Assembly: GCA_003313425.1 (NCBI GenBank)
Contig: NHZP01000024.1
Location: forward strand, 310,001-374,000
Source: Pseudopyrenochaeta lycopersici
Lineage: Eukaryota; Ascomycota; Dothideomycetes; Pleosporales; Pseudopyrenochaetaceae
Direction: 5' to 3'
Length of the DNA stretch: 64,000 nucleotides
The notes below the pieces were generated by a model. It worked only from the letters and a program-made list of their open reading frames with translations, was not told the DNA's origin and ran no database searches. The translations under genes were made by a program, and so were the position numbers. Of the stretch, positions 1-14,000 are shown one piece after another; position 1 is the stretch's first letter, and each line of letters starts with the position of its first letter.

Positions 1-2201
1 TGTGCGAGTGCCGGCGGCTTTGCCGCTCACCTGGGAAGTACACGCCGCATTACCTCGCCCAAAACTCGAAAGTGTTCCAAGAGTGATGTTCGATGTGCAG
101 AGTCTTACGCCCTCAATTTCTCAACAGCCTAAGGGTACGTACAGCTCGGGCTTAGTTTCCCCGTGCACGCAATCCGTCTTTGCTGGGGAATGCTCTGGCG
201 CAACGCATCCGAGGTTTTGGTTCATCAATCCAACTCTCGCTCCCCGGAATTGTAGGCGAGCAACACCACGTTGAAGTACAGTCAGATTCATCCCATGACA
301 TCTTGGCTTGAACTGATACAGAATTCCATCGTGATTTTACCTTATAATTTGGACTGAACGTTGGTGAATCGTGATACTTAGGAAGCTTTTTGGAGACAGT
401 GGAAGTATGATACGTTGCGAGGCAAAATATCTCGATGCGTCACACAGCGAGCAGCTCCACCTCACTACCTAACGCTATGCAAACTAACGCACCAAGGCAG
501 CAAGACGCAGACATACTCCCCACCGTGGATGGGCTTAAACCTACTTTCTCAGCCTCGTACTCGCTAAGCGGTCGAAACTTCAGCGGAGTACGAACGATGT
601 TCCCCGAGACACGCCTCTACCACGGAAGAAGGCACAAGAACGATATGTTGGGTCGCGAATCTAGCCCCACAGACCACACGTCTTGATGGTATTGGCAACT
701 CGTATTCCACTTCCAAGGCTGTGGATAGCCCGTCCGCTGCACTATGCCTACTTGGAACGCTCCGTGCAGTCATCTCTTGAAGCGGCGTGTTTCCCGAAAC
801 CGGAGAATAGGGTAAACGAAAGTTGCAGTGAACACCACAAACCCGGCGAACGCGATCGTCTTCGCCACCCTATCCTTAGAAACTTGTAAGCCACATATGC
901 CGTAGTAACGGCTTGCTGTTGCTGTCCTCCGTGATCGAAAGTTTTAGCGAGATAATTGCATGATAGACTGGGTTGGGCGACGCCACGTACCCATGAAAGT
1001 ACGTCAAGACAATGTCCGTGTCGAAATTGAAAGCTCTCAAAAATACAGTAGTAAATGAGAGAGAAGAATTTGGTTTTCGAACATCATTCTCACTAAAATG
1101 CCACCTTCTCCGACGTGAGGACGCGTAGACTTCGAACCAACGGGTAGGGTCCGGCAGCTTCCACGTTGCGAGCTTCGGGTCAGCGATACCATCACAGGGA
1201 AATGGTACCGTCCCAGGATATTTCGCGCCACGAGTCTCGCATATTGATCTACATTCAACCGGTCGAGAGCTAAATCTTGGCTTCTGCAACTTGTACTGTA
1301 CCAAGATCTTCTGCAGTACACTTCCATGGCACGCATTCAGGATATCACAATTTTCCACCAGTCCACTCAGTTGTCGTTGGCTACATGCTACTCACGCCTT
1401 GTTTCCCAGGGTTCGAGCATGGCACCTAAGAAAAGCAGGCGCCTCCTGGCTTCCCCAGATCCTCGCTTTCGGGTAAATAGGCCCCGGTCCTTCTGAACCT
1501 CTTCCTTGTATACAACATTTGCAAGATCACGTAAGCATGAGTTGCGGCTATATGGCTTTGCGGACATGATTGGTCATCAGCATTGCAAGCTCGATGCCGC
1601 GGACGCATGGCCGATAGGAAAAAATACCCAAGCTGGCAGCTTCAATCTCACTTGAGTATCAGACGTGCAACTGGTGATATTTCATGCAAAAGATGAGTCC
1701 AGAGCTGGCATCTACTGTGAGTTCGTCCGAAACTCGGTTTTCATCTACAAGCAAACGCGCACGACCCCTAGATTTCACAAGTGCCGTGACTCTCAAGTCG
1801 TACCAACTCACTCAAATCACTTGTTTGTTTGCTTGATTGAGCTGACGAAGCTCCTACCAAAATGCTTGAAGGTATTAAGCATGTACCCCAGCGTAAATGC
1901 ACCCCGCATACGTGGATGCAATATCGCCAGGAAGAGTTCTTCAACCCAGGAAATTTCTAATAAGGGACATATAATAGAATCTGCAATAAGAGAAACAGGG
2001 AAGGCTCGGTTGTGAGGGTTTTCATAGGGCTTGCGTCACGCTTCACGCACCTGACGCTCGATTCTTTCCGCCCACTCTACACACCTGTCGGCAGAGACAA
2101 CAGTGCGAAACGCAGGGCAGGGTATGGAGTCGATGGAAAATCTCCGAGGCCCTGCAAGATTTCGTGTTTGAAAATTTCGAGAGGCGGAAATAGGTCAATT
2201 T
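1..2201. other. gene-poor left end of window
   Basis: No coding region can be supported here. The longest open stretch is 160 codons on the minus strand (876-1358), with no recognisable domain, no clear splice context and an overlapping rival frame. In the A. fumigatus GAG locus this side of ega3 carries sph3 and uge3; neither a spherulin-4-like hydrolase nor a sugar epimerase is visible in this stretch. Confidence 0.6.
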
Positions 2202-3330
2202 TCACCGCCTTCTTCGCCTCTGCCCGTGGCCCCCAGCGGTCCCGTTCACGGATGTGATCTGCACGTTCCTATCGCAATACTCAACCCATCCGTCAAGTTC
2301 CATCTTTTTTAACACTGTGCTGAATCCTTCGCTCCCTTCTGCCTTGCCCTCTCGCCCGCAGAACCGCTTGACCTCGTCTTCTTTAAGTCCCTGCGTTTCT
2401 GCCTCGCCCTGTCCAGCACCCTGCGGGTACTCGATGTGGAACACGGGTTTTCCGGCTTTGATAAAGGGTGCAAAGGTGGAGCACTCACCGTACTCAACGC
2501 ATTGTTCATTGACGGAGAAGTGCACGATTGGCAGGACAGCGGAGATGAGGTCGCCAGCGTTCTTGAGCCCGAGGGTTAGGTTCAAGGGGGCAGTGAGGGA
2601 TGAGAGGTAGCTCATGTATGATATGGAATCTTGTTGAGTGAGGGATAGGCCGTTTTCGTTTTGCTGTTGTTTATTAGTATACCTGAAAGAGTTCCTCCTA
2701 ATAGGAATAGAAGCACAATAGGTAGATATAGGTATGCTCGCGACTTACATAGCCATCGACATTGTCAGGATCTACACCATCACAACCCTTTTGCTTCGCC
2801 ATCTCAATCCTATTCTTCATAATCTTCCTTACGTTCTCGCTGTTTACCTTCAACCACTTCTCGCCCGGCCATCCATCTAACTCCTTACCTAGATCTGCTG
2901 GCTGGAATTGCCCAGCGTCTGGTCGCCATTCCTCATAGCTTCCTGCGCTGAAGTAGCATATCACTCTCTTACCAAGTCCATGCAGCTGTCGAATTGTTTC
3001 GACCGGTGTGTCGAAAAGATCGATGTCAAATATCGAGACATCGGGTGTAGTAGAGCCACCCGACGAGAGGAGAGGTGGATGAGAAAGTATGATTTGCCAT
3101 GTGTCGTTCACTTGGGGTATCCATGTGGGGCTACCGGTTGGAGTTGGTAGTGGGGAGAGGGTTGAGGTTGGCGATGCGTTGTCATCATCATCGCCATTAT
3201 CTCGTCCGATCGTCAATCCTAGACCTAAACCCAATGCTAATGCCAACACAGCTAGAGCGATGAGACCTCCGAGGAGGAATTTGCGCCTCGATGAGCACGA
3301 TCGAGATTTCGGTTTGTCGGCCCTGTCCAT
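2202..3330 (-). CDS. ega3: Ega3-like GH114 endo-alpha-1,4-galactosaminidase, membrane anchored
   Basis: Two exons, 3330-2749 and 2663-2202, with a GTAAGT donor and a CAG acceptor, give 347 residues. The start is followed by a short basic cytoplasmic segment and one hydrophobic segment (about residues 18-42), then an Asp-rich linker and a Ser/Thr/Pro stretch, which makes a type II membrane protein with its catalytic domain outside. The hydrolase barrel begins around WIPQVNDTWQIIL and carries the family signature GVDPDNVDGY, interrupted by the intron exactly after Tyr194. Asp189 in that motif and Glu247 in VNEQC are the likely catalytic pair; as I recall, A. fumigatus Ega3 uses the same numbers. 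The family cleaves galactosamine-containing stretches of galactosaminogalactan. The C-terminus ends in five arginines, which is odd. It lies beside agd3 in the same orientation, which supports the GAG assignment. Confidence 0.88.
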
Positions 3331-4194
3331 GACTGAGGGGGGGAATTTGATTGTAACGCGAAAAGGAAGGAGGGCTCTTCAAGTGCGACGCACCATGGAT
3401 ACTCTCAGCTCAAGTCCAAGCCCAGAGTTTCTTGGAAAATGCAGATGCGACGTCAACAAGATGATATTCATGGAAACATGAAACTCCTTCGGCCCGCAAA
3501 TACTAACTTTCGGCGCTTTTGTCCTTCTATACGCCTTGTGGCAGATGCGTCGCAGTGGGGAATGCCAGATGAGCGGATGCAGTGAGGCGGTACCGTGCAG
3601 TTAATATACAGTTCGTATATGTAGGGCTAAGAACGCCGCAATGACACTAGCGCTGATGCGGGATAAATTGCGGTTGTGGCGCAGAAGCGGCTACAGGGCC
3701 GCCTAGGCTGTGGGTTGAAGGGCATCCGGGTTCTCCGCCGTGTCAAAGGAATAGGATTCTGCAACGTATGAAATTGTGGGTCAATTGAACATAAGCAGTG
3801 GGGAATTGGGGGGCTTTATATAAGAAAATGTTGCGCCGGATTTGAAGGACTGAGATTTTGTTCAAGAGACGGGAACGGTTGCATGGGTAATGTCCCGGGA
3901 GTTTGGTCCCCATCTCGATAAATTAACGATGTGGCTTTGCGTCTGCGCCGATTTAACCGAAAAGAGTTTCGCGTCGATATTGACAAGTCTTGCGTGCGTG
4001 TAGCTGTGACGTATGAGTAGCATTAACAAGAACGGTTTGATCATTGAGTTGAGCACATTAGTAACTAGTGAAAAAAAATAGTGGACAATTGATATTCTTC
4101 CCTCTATGAGCAATCGTTATTAGACAAATTCGATTATGTACATTGAACACGTAATGTCAACAAATGTATGCTTTTCAGAACGAGAAGCTCTGTT
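3331..4194. other. ega3-agd3 intergenic region
   Basis: Contains the promoter of ega3 (transcribed leftward from 3330) and the 3' flank of agd3. I see no convincing coding region. The stretch around 4020-4140 is AT-rich and may hold the agd3 polyadenylation region. Confidence 0.6.
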
Positions 4195-6538
4195 CTATAG
4201 CTTGATGGGAGTGCTGAACCTGTAATTCCGGCTTGCGCCGCTCATCGTGACCCATAAAGTTAAGGGATCGGTGCCAAGCTGCTCCCTTGTCGCGCCAGTG
4301 GAGGATGACACGGCATTGGGGACTGTGATGGGAATGGTGGTCTTACAATTGTTGCCACCTGCCGTATAGATGTTCACAGACGCAATACTTGCACCGTTGG
4401 CAGATGAAGTCCACGTCATGCTAGGTCTGCAAAGATCCCGTGTCTGACGGTTGAGGAAAGCCTGGCCCAAATCGTCGTGCTTAAGTGTTTTGAGTGGCCA
4501 TGTAGTACTAGTACGGAGTCAGCCTATATAGTGGCCCAATGAAGCAAAATACTCACAGACGCATGATTTCAGCAGTGATGACCTCAATCCAAGTCATGAG
4601 GAGTGAATACTGCCCTCGTTTTCCATTTACTGAAGTCGTTGGGACGTCGTTCACGCGCATGTTAGCTTGATGAAACATGTACCTGTGTCGCAAATCAGTA
4701 GGAAAGAAAATTTGTCATGTATTACAACTTACGCATCCCAGTGCAGGCCAAAGAGGTTGCGCATAGCAGTATCCCTTGCGTTAGCCATCAAGTCGTCAAA
4801 CGTGCCCCTGCCCGCTGATGTGTCAATCCACTCTTGCAATGTACAAGCTGGAAGATCGCAATTGTAGTAGATTAGAGTTGCCCAGCGAGGCATGATACTT
4901 AGACCAGCATACCCATTCGCCGCCACGGTGGTAATCAGCGCCCAAAACGTGTTGGTGGGATTTCGGAGAGTTGGGCGTGTGTTGTCTCCAACTACAGTTG
5001 TGATGCCGTTGTCCAACAAAGCTTTGATGGCATCTCCATTATAGAGCCCAGTAATTGCAGGTGGAATAAGGCCTTTCCCACTCCATCGCTTTGCTGCGTC
5101 AAGACCGATTTGTTTCTGCCAGGCTTGATTGAAGGTAATTTCCTTTGATGTGTCGGCGTATGTAGAGTTGGTGAGATCAGCATGTGTACTATAGCTAATT
5201 AACACTTGAATGCTCATAGATTAGGGAGCTTACAAGGTATGAGAAACATGAGCAAAGGCGTCACGGTTACTCGCTACCGCGAACCAGTTCTGTAGTTCAT
5301 CGATTTGTACACACTGAAGACTCCAACTGTATGCAGTGGGCGTAGCAGGCCAAAAGTCTGTCCCAGTACCTACTGGCTTTGTGTACTCCGGGTTGCCGGA
5401 CCTTGTAGATGTGTACTCAATACCAGTGTTTGGAACGCAGGCTGTTAAGCCTTCGGTGGTGTCAGTAGCTGTGTCGATATCGCCATTACCATTATGACCG
5501 ATCTCAATAAAGAAGTCTGAGCCCTGTGGCATCCTTGCGTTCAAAGCCGACTGCCAGGTGACATGTGTCGAAAGATCAGCCGGCTTGGCACGATAAATTT
5601 GGCCCTGCGGCCGATACATGCTTGTCTCCAAGAACATATCGTCGACCTGTGTGCCAAGGTATACTCTCCTGAAACCGACATAAAGGCCTCTTGTGATCCA
5701 GGTAATCCATGCGTGTTGCAAAATGTTGCTCGCAGCTGCCCAATCTAGTGCGAATGGAATGAACCATACCATCTGCTGACGCGCACCAATCTGATTGATG
5801 ACTCCAGCACTGCCGGCTGTTGAGAATTTTGCGAATTCCCATGCGATTGAGGGGTCTGTGATCGTTGCGGGAGTGTGGAAGATGTTTGCGATACTGACGC
5901 CGACATTTCTATTGAGTTTGTCAGTCATCTATCATCAGATCTATCTTTACATTCTAAGATTCGAAAGATGGCCAGTTACAAAAACGAATCCCGAAGAGAG
6001 CCAATGCAGGCGCTGCAAGGAGCTTGAATGCTTACGTTTTTAAATTGGAGGTGGGAAATCCGGTTATATTGGTGAATGATACTGGCTCATCATTCAAATT
6101 GCCACCGTTGCTAACAACACCAAAGTCGGAGGTTGGAAAGACGTCGAGACGAACCATTCGGACCCCAAATGTGGTCTGATAAGCATATAAGTCGTTCCAT
6201 TGTCTCCTGGTGAGAGCACTGTAGTATTGGTCCTCATAATTGTAGCCTACTTCACTAAGCACGACAATGCCGCCATAATTGCCATACGTGAGGGAAGCAT
6301 TGAGAACTGGAAGGTTCGCGATTCCAGCTTGAGGGACCAAAACAATTTCGAAAGGGATGCCGTAGCCACGGAGACCAGCAGCAGCACCATTTTCGGCAGA
6401 CGGTGTGTCGCGTGCGAATATTAAGATTGTGCTTGAAACAGTTGCGTTACCGACGTACGCTGAAGTGCCGTGCAAGAAAAAAAGAAGGCATGAAAGCGCG
6501 CATGCTCGCAGTAAGGAAAGAAAGGAAGGAGCCATCAT
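4195..6538 (-). CDS. agd3: Agd3-like secreted galactosaminogalactan deacetylase
   Basis: Five exons (6538-6036, 5908-5234, 5188-4733, 4682-4557, 4507-4195) join in frame to 690 residues. The chosen start begins a signal peptide (MAPSFLSLLRACALSCLLFF, then a small-residue cleavage region). An N-terminal beta-rich domain rich in aromatics precedes the deacetylase barrel. Two metal-dependent deacetylase motifs are visible: TQVDD (Asp257/Asp258) and HTFTH (His391, His395). The second is split by a 45-bp intron, and only the chosen acceptor restores it. In A. fumigatus, Agd3 removes acetyl groups from N-acetylgalactosamine in secreted galactosaminogalactan, making the polymer cationic and adhesive. 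The gene sits between ega3 and gtb3, as expected for the cluster, and shares a divergent promoter region with gtb3. The first intron (127 bp) is longer than the others, and its acceptor is the least certain. Confidence 0.88.
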
Positions 6539-8099
6539 GGAATAGCGAGGTAAACAGCGTGATGCTACAGGTAAATTTTTTGGGGAACCTGGCCATCTTA
6601 ATAAAGATGGGCTCGCTAGAAGTACCGAGTCGTCTAACAAGCCACTGGGAGAATATTGGCCCAGATGCAGTGTAAACGACCCTGGAACTATTGATTATCT
6701 CCTTTTACAGCTTCAATAAGTCGACTTGGTGATGAATTTTACCTAGTTTAGGACTTGAGGCGGCGTCGAGACGCGTGAGCATCTTTCAGCAGCCATTGTC
6801 GTATTTCCAAGATGCGTCGCATGCGGAATGGATTGTAGGAAAATACGCACTGCATGGCCCTTGGCAGGTCCTCATCTTCATTTGCCACGTGAGGACAATG
6901 TATCGTAAAATCCTGGCAAGCTTGACTGGCTTAGGACTTAGGGCTTGCCTGCCGTACCGGCGTAGCCCCTGGGTGGGCCAACACGAGGGGGCAAGAAAAA
7001 GACCCTGAGATGGAAGTTAGACACGGCTGTACTCCAAGGTACTTGTTCTTGGTAAGATGACGGAAAACGGGAGTGTTGGGATATTGAAGGCGACGCGGCC
7101 ACCTTCCACGCAAGCACGCGTCTGCCCGCAGTCTGAGCATGAGCATATTGCTCGCTGCATTACCGCCCCAGAGCTCATCTGCGGGAGGTGCATTGCATTG
7201 CGCAAGTCTCGGGGACTCTGCAGAGGGTGATGCCGCAATAGATGAGGTCTGATATTAAACCTGTAGCGTGGGGCTGGTTAGGCTAAAAACGGTACCGGAT
7301 GAACGTGCTAGTATGGCGGCGATGCGCTACGCATGGACCCTCCGCTTGGCTAGTTCAGCCTCTTGTCAGTCGCCGTTCCTCCACCACTCCCGTTGCGTCT
7401 TCGCGCCACCCTGTTCGCAGACCTCACCTCATCGACTCAGATCTATATGACTTGCGCCCTGGCCCCACCGCGGGCTCTGTTCGGCGTTCGGAATAGATGA
7501 GCGCTGGTCGCCAACCTGTGCTGCTTCCCTGTCGTTTGCTGCTGCCAATGCCCGGCCAAAAGGCTTCGCGCGCTGCAAGTTGCTCCCTGATGACTGCCGC
7601 TCCACCGTCCTTCGTGGCGGCCAAGACTGTAGTGCATGCTTCTGGAAGGATGGCGGCCCTTCCCTTACTACCGCCGACCTTGCAGCCATGGAGCTGTTCG
7701 CTCCGCCTTGTCTACCATGTGTGCTAATGCCATTCGCAGACCAGGAGCTGACACCTGACCTTTATACACAGAAGGCGTTTTGTGCAACTGTCGTGATTTC
7801 TGAGCAGAGCATCGGTAGCCGACGAGTCTGCCTTTTACTAATTACACTCCTTCGTATACCAAATGCCCTAGTCGTCTTCAATTGAAACCTAGCTTCAATT
7901 CGGCCGTCGCAATCTTTCATCATGGGACACTGTATCAACCGCCTATCTCACACATTCTGATCTCCTAATTCTTCCCTCATGGTGTCATGCTTCATGCCTG
8001 GTACCGAGCTTGCGGATTTGTTCACAGTTTGACGTCTCTTCTGGGAGCACCGCTGAGGTCTTGTGGTAGCTCAGTTCCTTTTGTCTCTGACAAAGCACG
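6539..8099. promoter_or_regulatory. divergent agd3/gtb3 intergenic region
   Basis: A 1.56-kb interval between the starts of the leftward agd3 and rightward gtb3 genes, so it must contain both promoters and could allow co-regulation. Open frames around 7300-7730 are short, overlap each other in several frames and show no domain, so I do not call a gene. No specific operator was identified. Confidence 0.55.
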
Positions 8100-11000
8100 A
8101 TGCCGGAGCCAGATATCCTCGGAATACAGGCTTCCAATACTGACTCTTTACTTCGAGAATGGTGGGGCTGGGCTCTCGTAGCTATCATCGGTGGTAGCGG
8201 GCTCCTTGGTCTCGTGTCGCTGTTTTGGTTTTCGTACAAGACCATACGCAACTGCTTCAAGGTAAGTAAACACTTGCTTCATGCAGAAAATCTCTCACAA
8301 TATTTATAGGCCAATAAAGACGAGAAGCTCCTGCCACGGTCGGTACAAGAACGCATTCACCTTCTCTCCAACAGCTCGAACGTTGTGCGCAAAACCCATA
8401 CGCTTCCCACGAAGCCTTCATCGTTCGGTGTATACTTAGGCTCGCTCAGCATCCCATTAACAGAGCCGGAGGTACAAATTCTGTCACAATGGGACGCTGT
8501 GGTATTGGACTACTGTCAGCCTGGGGTTCTGGAGGCTATCAGCGACGAAAGCGTTCCCATGGGGCCTCATCTTATCGCCAGACTCGATTTGCTTCAGATC
8601 CTCAAGTTTGTGGCCACGGATGATGAGCTCGATATGGCGCGAGCGGTATATATCATTGCGTGGACCATGCAACGAACCTTACGGCAGCCAGACCAGCCAA
8701 GATACTTCACCGGCGTCCTTGTGGCTGGATGGCGTGAACGCATCTCCACCCCGTTGCTCAATGGTCTTGCAAAGCTTTTGTCTGCATACGGACTCGAAGT
8801 TTATCTGGAAGTTGGTCCTCCAGATTTTTTGGATGGTATTGAGAAGCTCAGCATTGAACTTTTTGCTGGAGTTGTTGTCCGGAATGGTACAATCATGCCC
8901 AACGGAGAACGAAGAGACTATTTTGATATGGAAAAAATGAGGACAACAACTAAAGCGTTTGTCTCACAAGCTTGTCAGCGGCCGTTCACCATCATGATGT
9001 GGGATACTATCGAGGACGATGCTGATCTATCCCATGCTGTGGTTAGAAGGGCACATATGTGGTGCAACTATCACGGTGCTGTCCCATATTTTGCACGCCA
9101 ACAAGCATTGACCAGTATCCTTGACATTCAATCTTACGAGGAACCACTAGCAGCTTTCCAATGGTTGAAAAATCGGAGAGTCATGAACGTACACGAAATA
9201 TATCGTACAGCACGCACGGTACGTAATTCCTTCCCTGATAGACTTGGATTTTAGCTCACGCTTATTTTTTAATAAAGCTCTCTGCAGGTTTCTCTAGTAT
9301 CATCGATGACTATCTCCCGCTACAAGAGATTTTCCCACTTCTCACGGAAACCCTTGCGGGCTTGGATGGCGAAGAGTCTGACGACGATGATACATTAAGC
9401 ACATCTACACTCACCGTGCAATATCCAGAAATAGACGAGAATGGGATGCTGCTTCCTCCAGCGCTATCATCTCCTGTCTCCGCTGGCCTGGACTGGACTG
9501 TGGCTTTGGAGAAGCGCACAAGCAATCCACTTTCATGTTCATTTGACGGAGCCCTGTATGGAGCGTTTGGCTGTTTCCCTATCGGATTAGACGCATCTAG
9601 GGCAGATTTCAACCATGTCCTTAAATCGCAACGACGCCTACGAGACTTGAAGCTGCTCAGCAGACTTCCCACCAAACAGCTACACGTCACTGCCAAAGCT
9701 CTCGGTGACTACAGCGCTGATAGTAGTCACTTTCTAGAGGGTGTACCGACTTCGCGGGAAGCAATTTCAAACCTGGCAGAGGCATTGAGTACAACAAACG
9801 ACGAGGCCGACGATCCCTATCAATTACAAGTGTACAGTGGACTTGACTCCGGATTTCACACACCGAATGGTGGTCAATTCTGGGCAGTTTGGGAAGTGGA
9901 GCCTAGAACAATGTCCACGATCATCTATGTCTCAAAATCTGTCCAGGATCTTACGGGTGTTCTACTCCATACGCATTTGAGCAGATTAGGTTTTTCAAGG
10001 TATGAGTGTTTTTTGGTCGAATATGGCTTGAACGAGTTCCAGACCGAAAACCACTCTTTGAAAGGGTTACCATTGAGATTGGAACAAGACTTGGGCCTAC
10101 TTTCATCTTCGGACCTGCTTCTTTACCTTCAGCACATCCAAAACTCGGAATGGGATGAAGAATGCCCATTGCTCTCTGCCATTCGGGAGCAATGTGAGGA
10201 GCTGCTCATTGAGGTACCTACCTACCAGCAATTCAAAAAACTGAGCAATACGGACTACATTGGCGGCACAATTACAGATCAACAGCTGGTAAACGCCAAA
10301 CTCAAGTGGTACCGCCTGTGCGGATTGCCAACGCTGGACCGATATAACGCGCTCGAGTTATTCAGGCACATCTCTGAAACATTTCGCGGTATATTGTGGT
10401 GTAGAGATCATAAGAGACTGGATTCGATTACTTCTGCTCTTGAAAATATGACTAATAGAGGAGAACTTGACTCAGCCGCTGATTTCGTTCTCTTCTGCAT
10501 TTTCTGTGCCGCAAGAAAGGCAGGATTCGAAGAAGTATACATCGAAGTGTCGGACCGGAACCCCTTGTTCAACCAATACTCAGATCAGAGTGCAGCTTTC
10601 GCAGAGCTGTTTGCTCTTGGTTCGCGTTGTGAAACATACTTTGACATCAAACCCAGCGACATTGGCATGTTGCTCTCAAAGAAGCATCGAGACTATTACA
10701 ATCAGACAGAACATCAACCCCCTATGTGGATATTCAATGCGCCGTCGTTTGCATCTGCTTATGCTGCTGCTCAAACTGATATTGATCCCAATCAGAAGCC
10801 TTCGGTTATGCCAGCGTATCGCCGTTTTACATTTTTGAGTGTGTTCGCAATTCCCGCGCTTGTCGGTAAGATGACTCTCTGGAGAAGACCAGACAACAAT
10901 GCTAACCCTTTCAGATATTGTTCTCTTGTCAACAACTGGGCATGGTCTCTATTTGAGCGTCCGAATGAGTGAGGGAGAAAGGAAATATGCAACGCTCGCT

Positions 11001-14000
11001 TTGATGTGCTCTTTACTCCTGTCCGGAGCTATCGGAACCTGGATTTCTATCGGCGGCACCTACTACCTTATCTCTATGGCCTTCTCGGCAGCCAACATGT
11101 TTGTTCTTACACGCCTGATCGGTGGTCTCGCCTTCACACTTGCCGGATGTGTCCTAGGATTTGTTGTTGTCTCTGCGGTTGAAGGGCCTGAGCTTGGTGC
11201 TGTGTTCGTCCTCTATCTTTTCGGATTGACAGCGTACTTGTCTGTTCTTGCCGTCCTATCTACCTATCAGGTGCCGGGTTCCAGCTTCTTAAACGGGCGG
11301 AGGGTGATTATCATGGTAGTCCCGACACTGACAATTTCACCTGTTCTGACCATCTTTTTCCCAGGGTACGACATCTACATCTACCCTAGCATCCTGTACA
11401 TCTTCGTAGCCCTTTTGTTCTTAGGAACACGACATGTCGCGACTCAGTGGGTCACTTGGTATCACAACATAAAAACGCTCAATGATGCGGACGTCAAAGA
11501 CTGGTATATACAGAGATACGCGGAGCGTAAGCGAAATGCGAGTACGACGGAAAGAAAAAGTATGTTCTCATGCTTGCAATTTATATAAAAAAGGTACTAA
11601 ACACATGATAGCGAACCGACTAAGTAAGGGGCCAAGATTTTCAGTTGCCGTTCGTGACTCTGCGGGTCCTTCTTCTGGGACGTCTTTCGGTGAACCAGAT
11701 ATCTTCCACGACCTTAGTGAGCCAGCTGTCCTCGCGTTATGTCGTAAAGACCTGTACGATGCGGTGATGACCGAGAAACAACGTCGCTTTTGGGAGAAAC
11801 CAACGGAAGACGTTTTTGTTAAACGTCTGGCTGATTGTTGGGATTCGACTCTCTTCCTTCTTGATTGGTACTGTCGCATAACGGATACGAAGCGACCTAT
11901 TCCATACAGCTCCACTTGGAACCTGGAAACGCAAGTCGCACTTGAAAGCATGCAGCAGTCCCAAAAGGGCATAAAGCTCCATAACTCGTTTATTCATTGG
12001 CGTACTGCTGGCGATGAGATTTACTGTGGCATTCTCTACTTCTTGGTGGCTCTGATGGACCGTTGGCTTGACCTAGTGCGTGGCAGCCAGCTAACAGGCT
12101 TGGGAGGTGATATGGGTACGATTGGCCGCGAGATGACTGGAGTAGCTCAGATGAATCCAACTGGGGGCAATGGAACCACAACTGAAGAGGAGATGAACAC
12201 CACACTTCGCCTATCGGTTGGTCTCGGTCTTGCTTACTACCTCGTGGGAGCTGTTCTTCTTGATTACAAAGCACAACATTTACACACGCTTTCAGAGCAG
12301 ATGTCGCCGGTGTCGATCGAAAATATGTCTCACATCCGCAAGGCCAAAGCCAACGATCAGAAATTTAGGCGACATCTTTATTTTAACACTCTATGTCGTT
12401 TCATTGGCGTCCATGTGTGGGCACTCGCCCTTTGCGCTGCGCTGATTTGGATCTTCAACGGCTCTTCAACTGGTCTGATCATGTTCCTGGCTTATATCGG
12501 ATCCTACAGTGGGTTACTACTCTATCAGTACAACAAGATCTTTTCTGGTCCTCATGCGCTCATGCCTTTGTTGGCTGCGGTTATCCTCGGACTGATTGTT
12601 GGCAACATACTGATGGAAGTTTTCCCGTCCTTCCTATACGATAAAGTCATCGCCCTTGCAGTTGCGACCTGGACAGCAGCCTTGCTCTCTTTCAAAACCG
12701 CAAAGCTCGGCTTACCCGAAATGTTCGATATCCGAATTAGGATCTTCGAGTTTTTTTCAGGCTTCAAGCGTACCAGGAAGCCGTTCGATTCCACCGAGTC
12801 AGTGAATATTAGTGGCGTACCGTCTCAGCTGAAAATCCAGTGGTCAACCGATGAGAAGTACCATGCTTATAATGGTGCAGGGACTGATGAGGAATTTAGC
12901 CAAAGCGAACTCCAAGCGTTTTGCAACAAGCTGCGAGCGGCGCCTAAAGAGGATCGCTATCGCGTCATGCCTACTGGCCACCCTGGAGACCAAGTGACAG
13001 CAACTCTACTATCATGCAATCACGACAATCTCTCCAGGTTAGCTCTACATGCATTTCCCACAATGCCACATCTAGTACAACGTATTATCCTGGCATGGAA
13101 GAATGACTTGATCAAAGTCTTCATAGTCCCGCTACAATCTGTCACAAACATCAACACAGACCTTCGGGCTATCTCTCATTACGCGAACGGTAGATTAACC
13201 TTGTACATTGCTTCGGACTCGCGAGGTTCAATGTCTGGGCGTACGAACGTTAGCAGTAATTCCATGACTATCGCAGAGACCATGTTACACGCTTGTTCGG
13301 AAACGATATTCGGACTGCCACATGATCAAGCAGAGATTACAGAATCCATAATTGCCTGTCAATTCGACAGCAATCAAGCTTATGCTGTTTCTGAATGCAG
13401 CAAGCGCTCAATGCCCTCTTTGGTTGAAGGCCCTGGTGCTCATGGATTCGAGGCATCGTGCCGCAAACAACTACTGCAAAACATTTGCCTCGGATATGAT
13501 TGCGAAACTCAGTGGGACGTTCTTCCGCTTGATATCCGTCGCTTGTTTCTGCGAAGGTGTCTGGGCGCACGGGGTCCATACACGAATACTGAAATGTCGT
13601 GGATCAATAAGAATGTGCCAGCAGAGGATTCCTGCACCATTTTTTCACGTGTTGCGCGATACGATTTGGGCGCATACCTAGCGGTTAACAAGTACAACTT
13701 TTTCAAGAACCGTGGTGACCAAGCGCTCACTGAGAAAGAATATCGACAGTTGACGGCCGACATCCAGGAATGCTACCACCCAGTACTGAACCGCTCTGCC
13801 ATATCGATTATCAGCATCTTCACTGAGTATGTCAGAATTCCAATCGCTTACGTATATCACACAATTGGCACCTGGGCAAAATTCTTCGTCCTCGCATGCA
13901 TGGCTGATCCAGAATATCAACGGGAACTCAATGGTGCTCTTATTCGGACGCCACGTTTCCTAGCCAAGCCAACCACTTTTGTCCTGACCGGTTTATGGAT

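Noticed and set aside
876..1358. 160-codon minus-strand open frame near the left edge
   Set aside because: No domain or splice context, and an overlapping 99-codon frame competes; it looks like chance in stop-poor sequence.
7268..7885. Overlapping open frames on both strands between agd3 and gtb3
   Set aside because: Several frames are open at once, as in stop-poor promoter DNA; none shows a domain.
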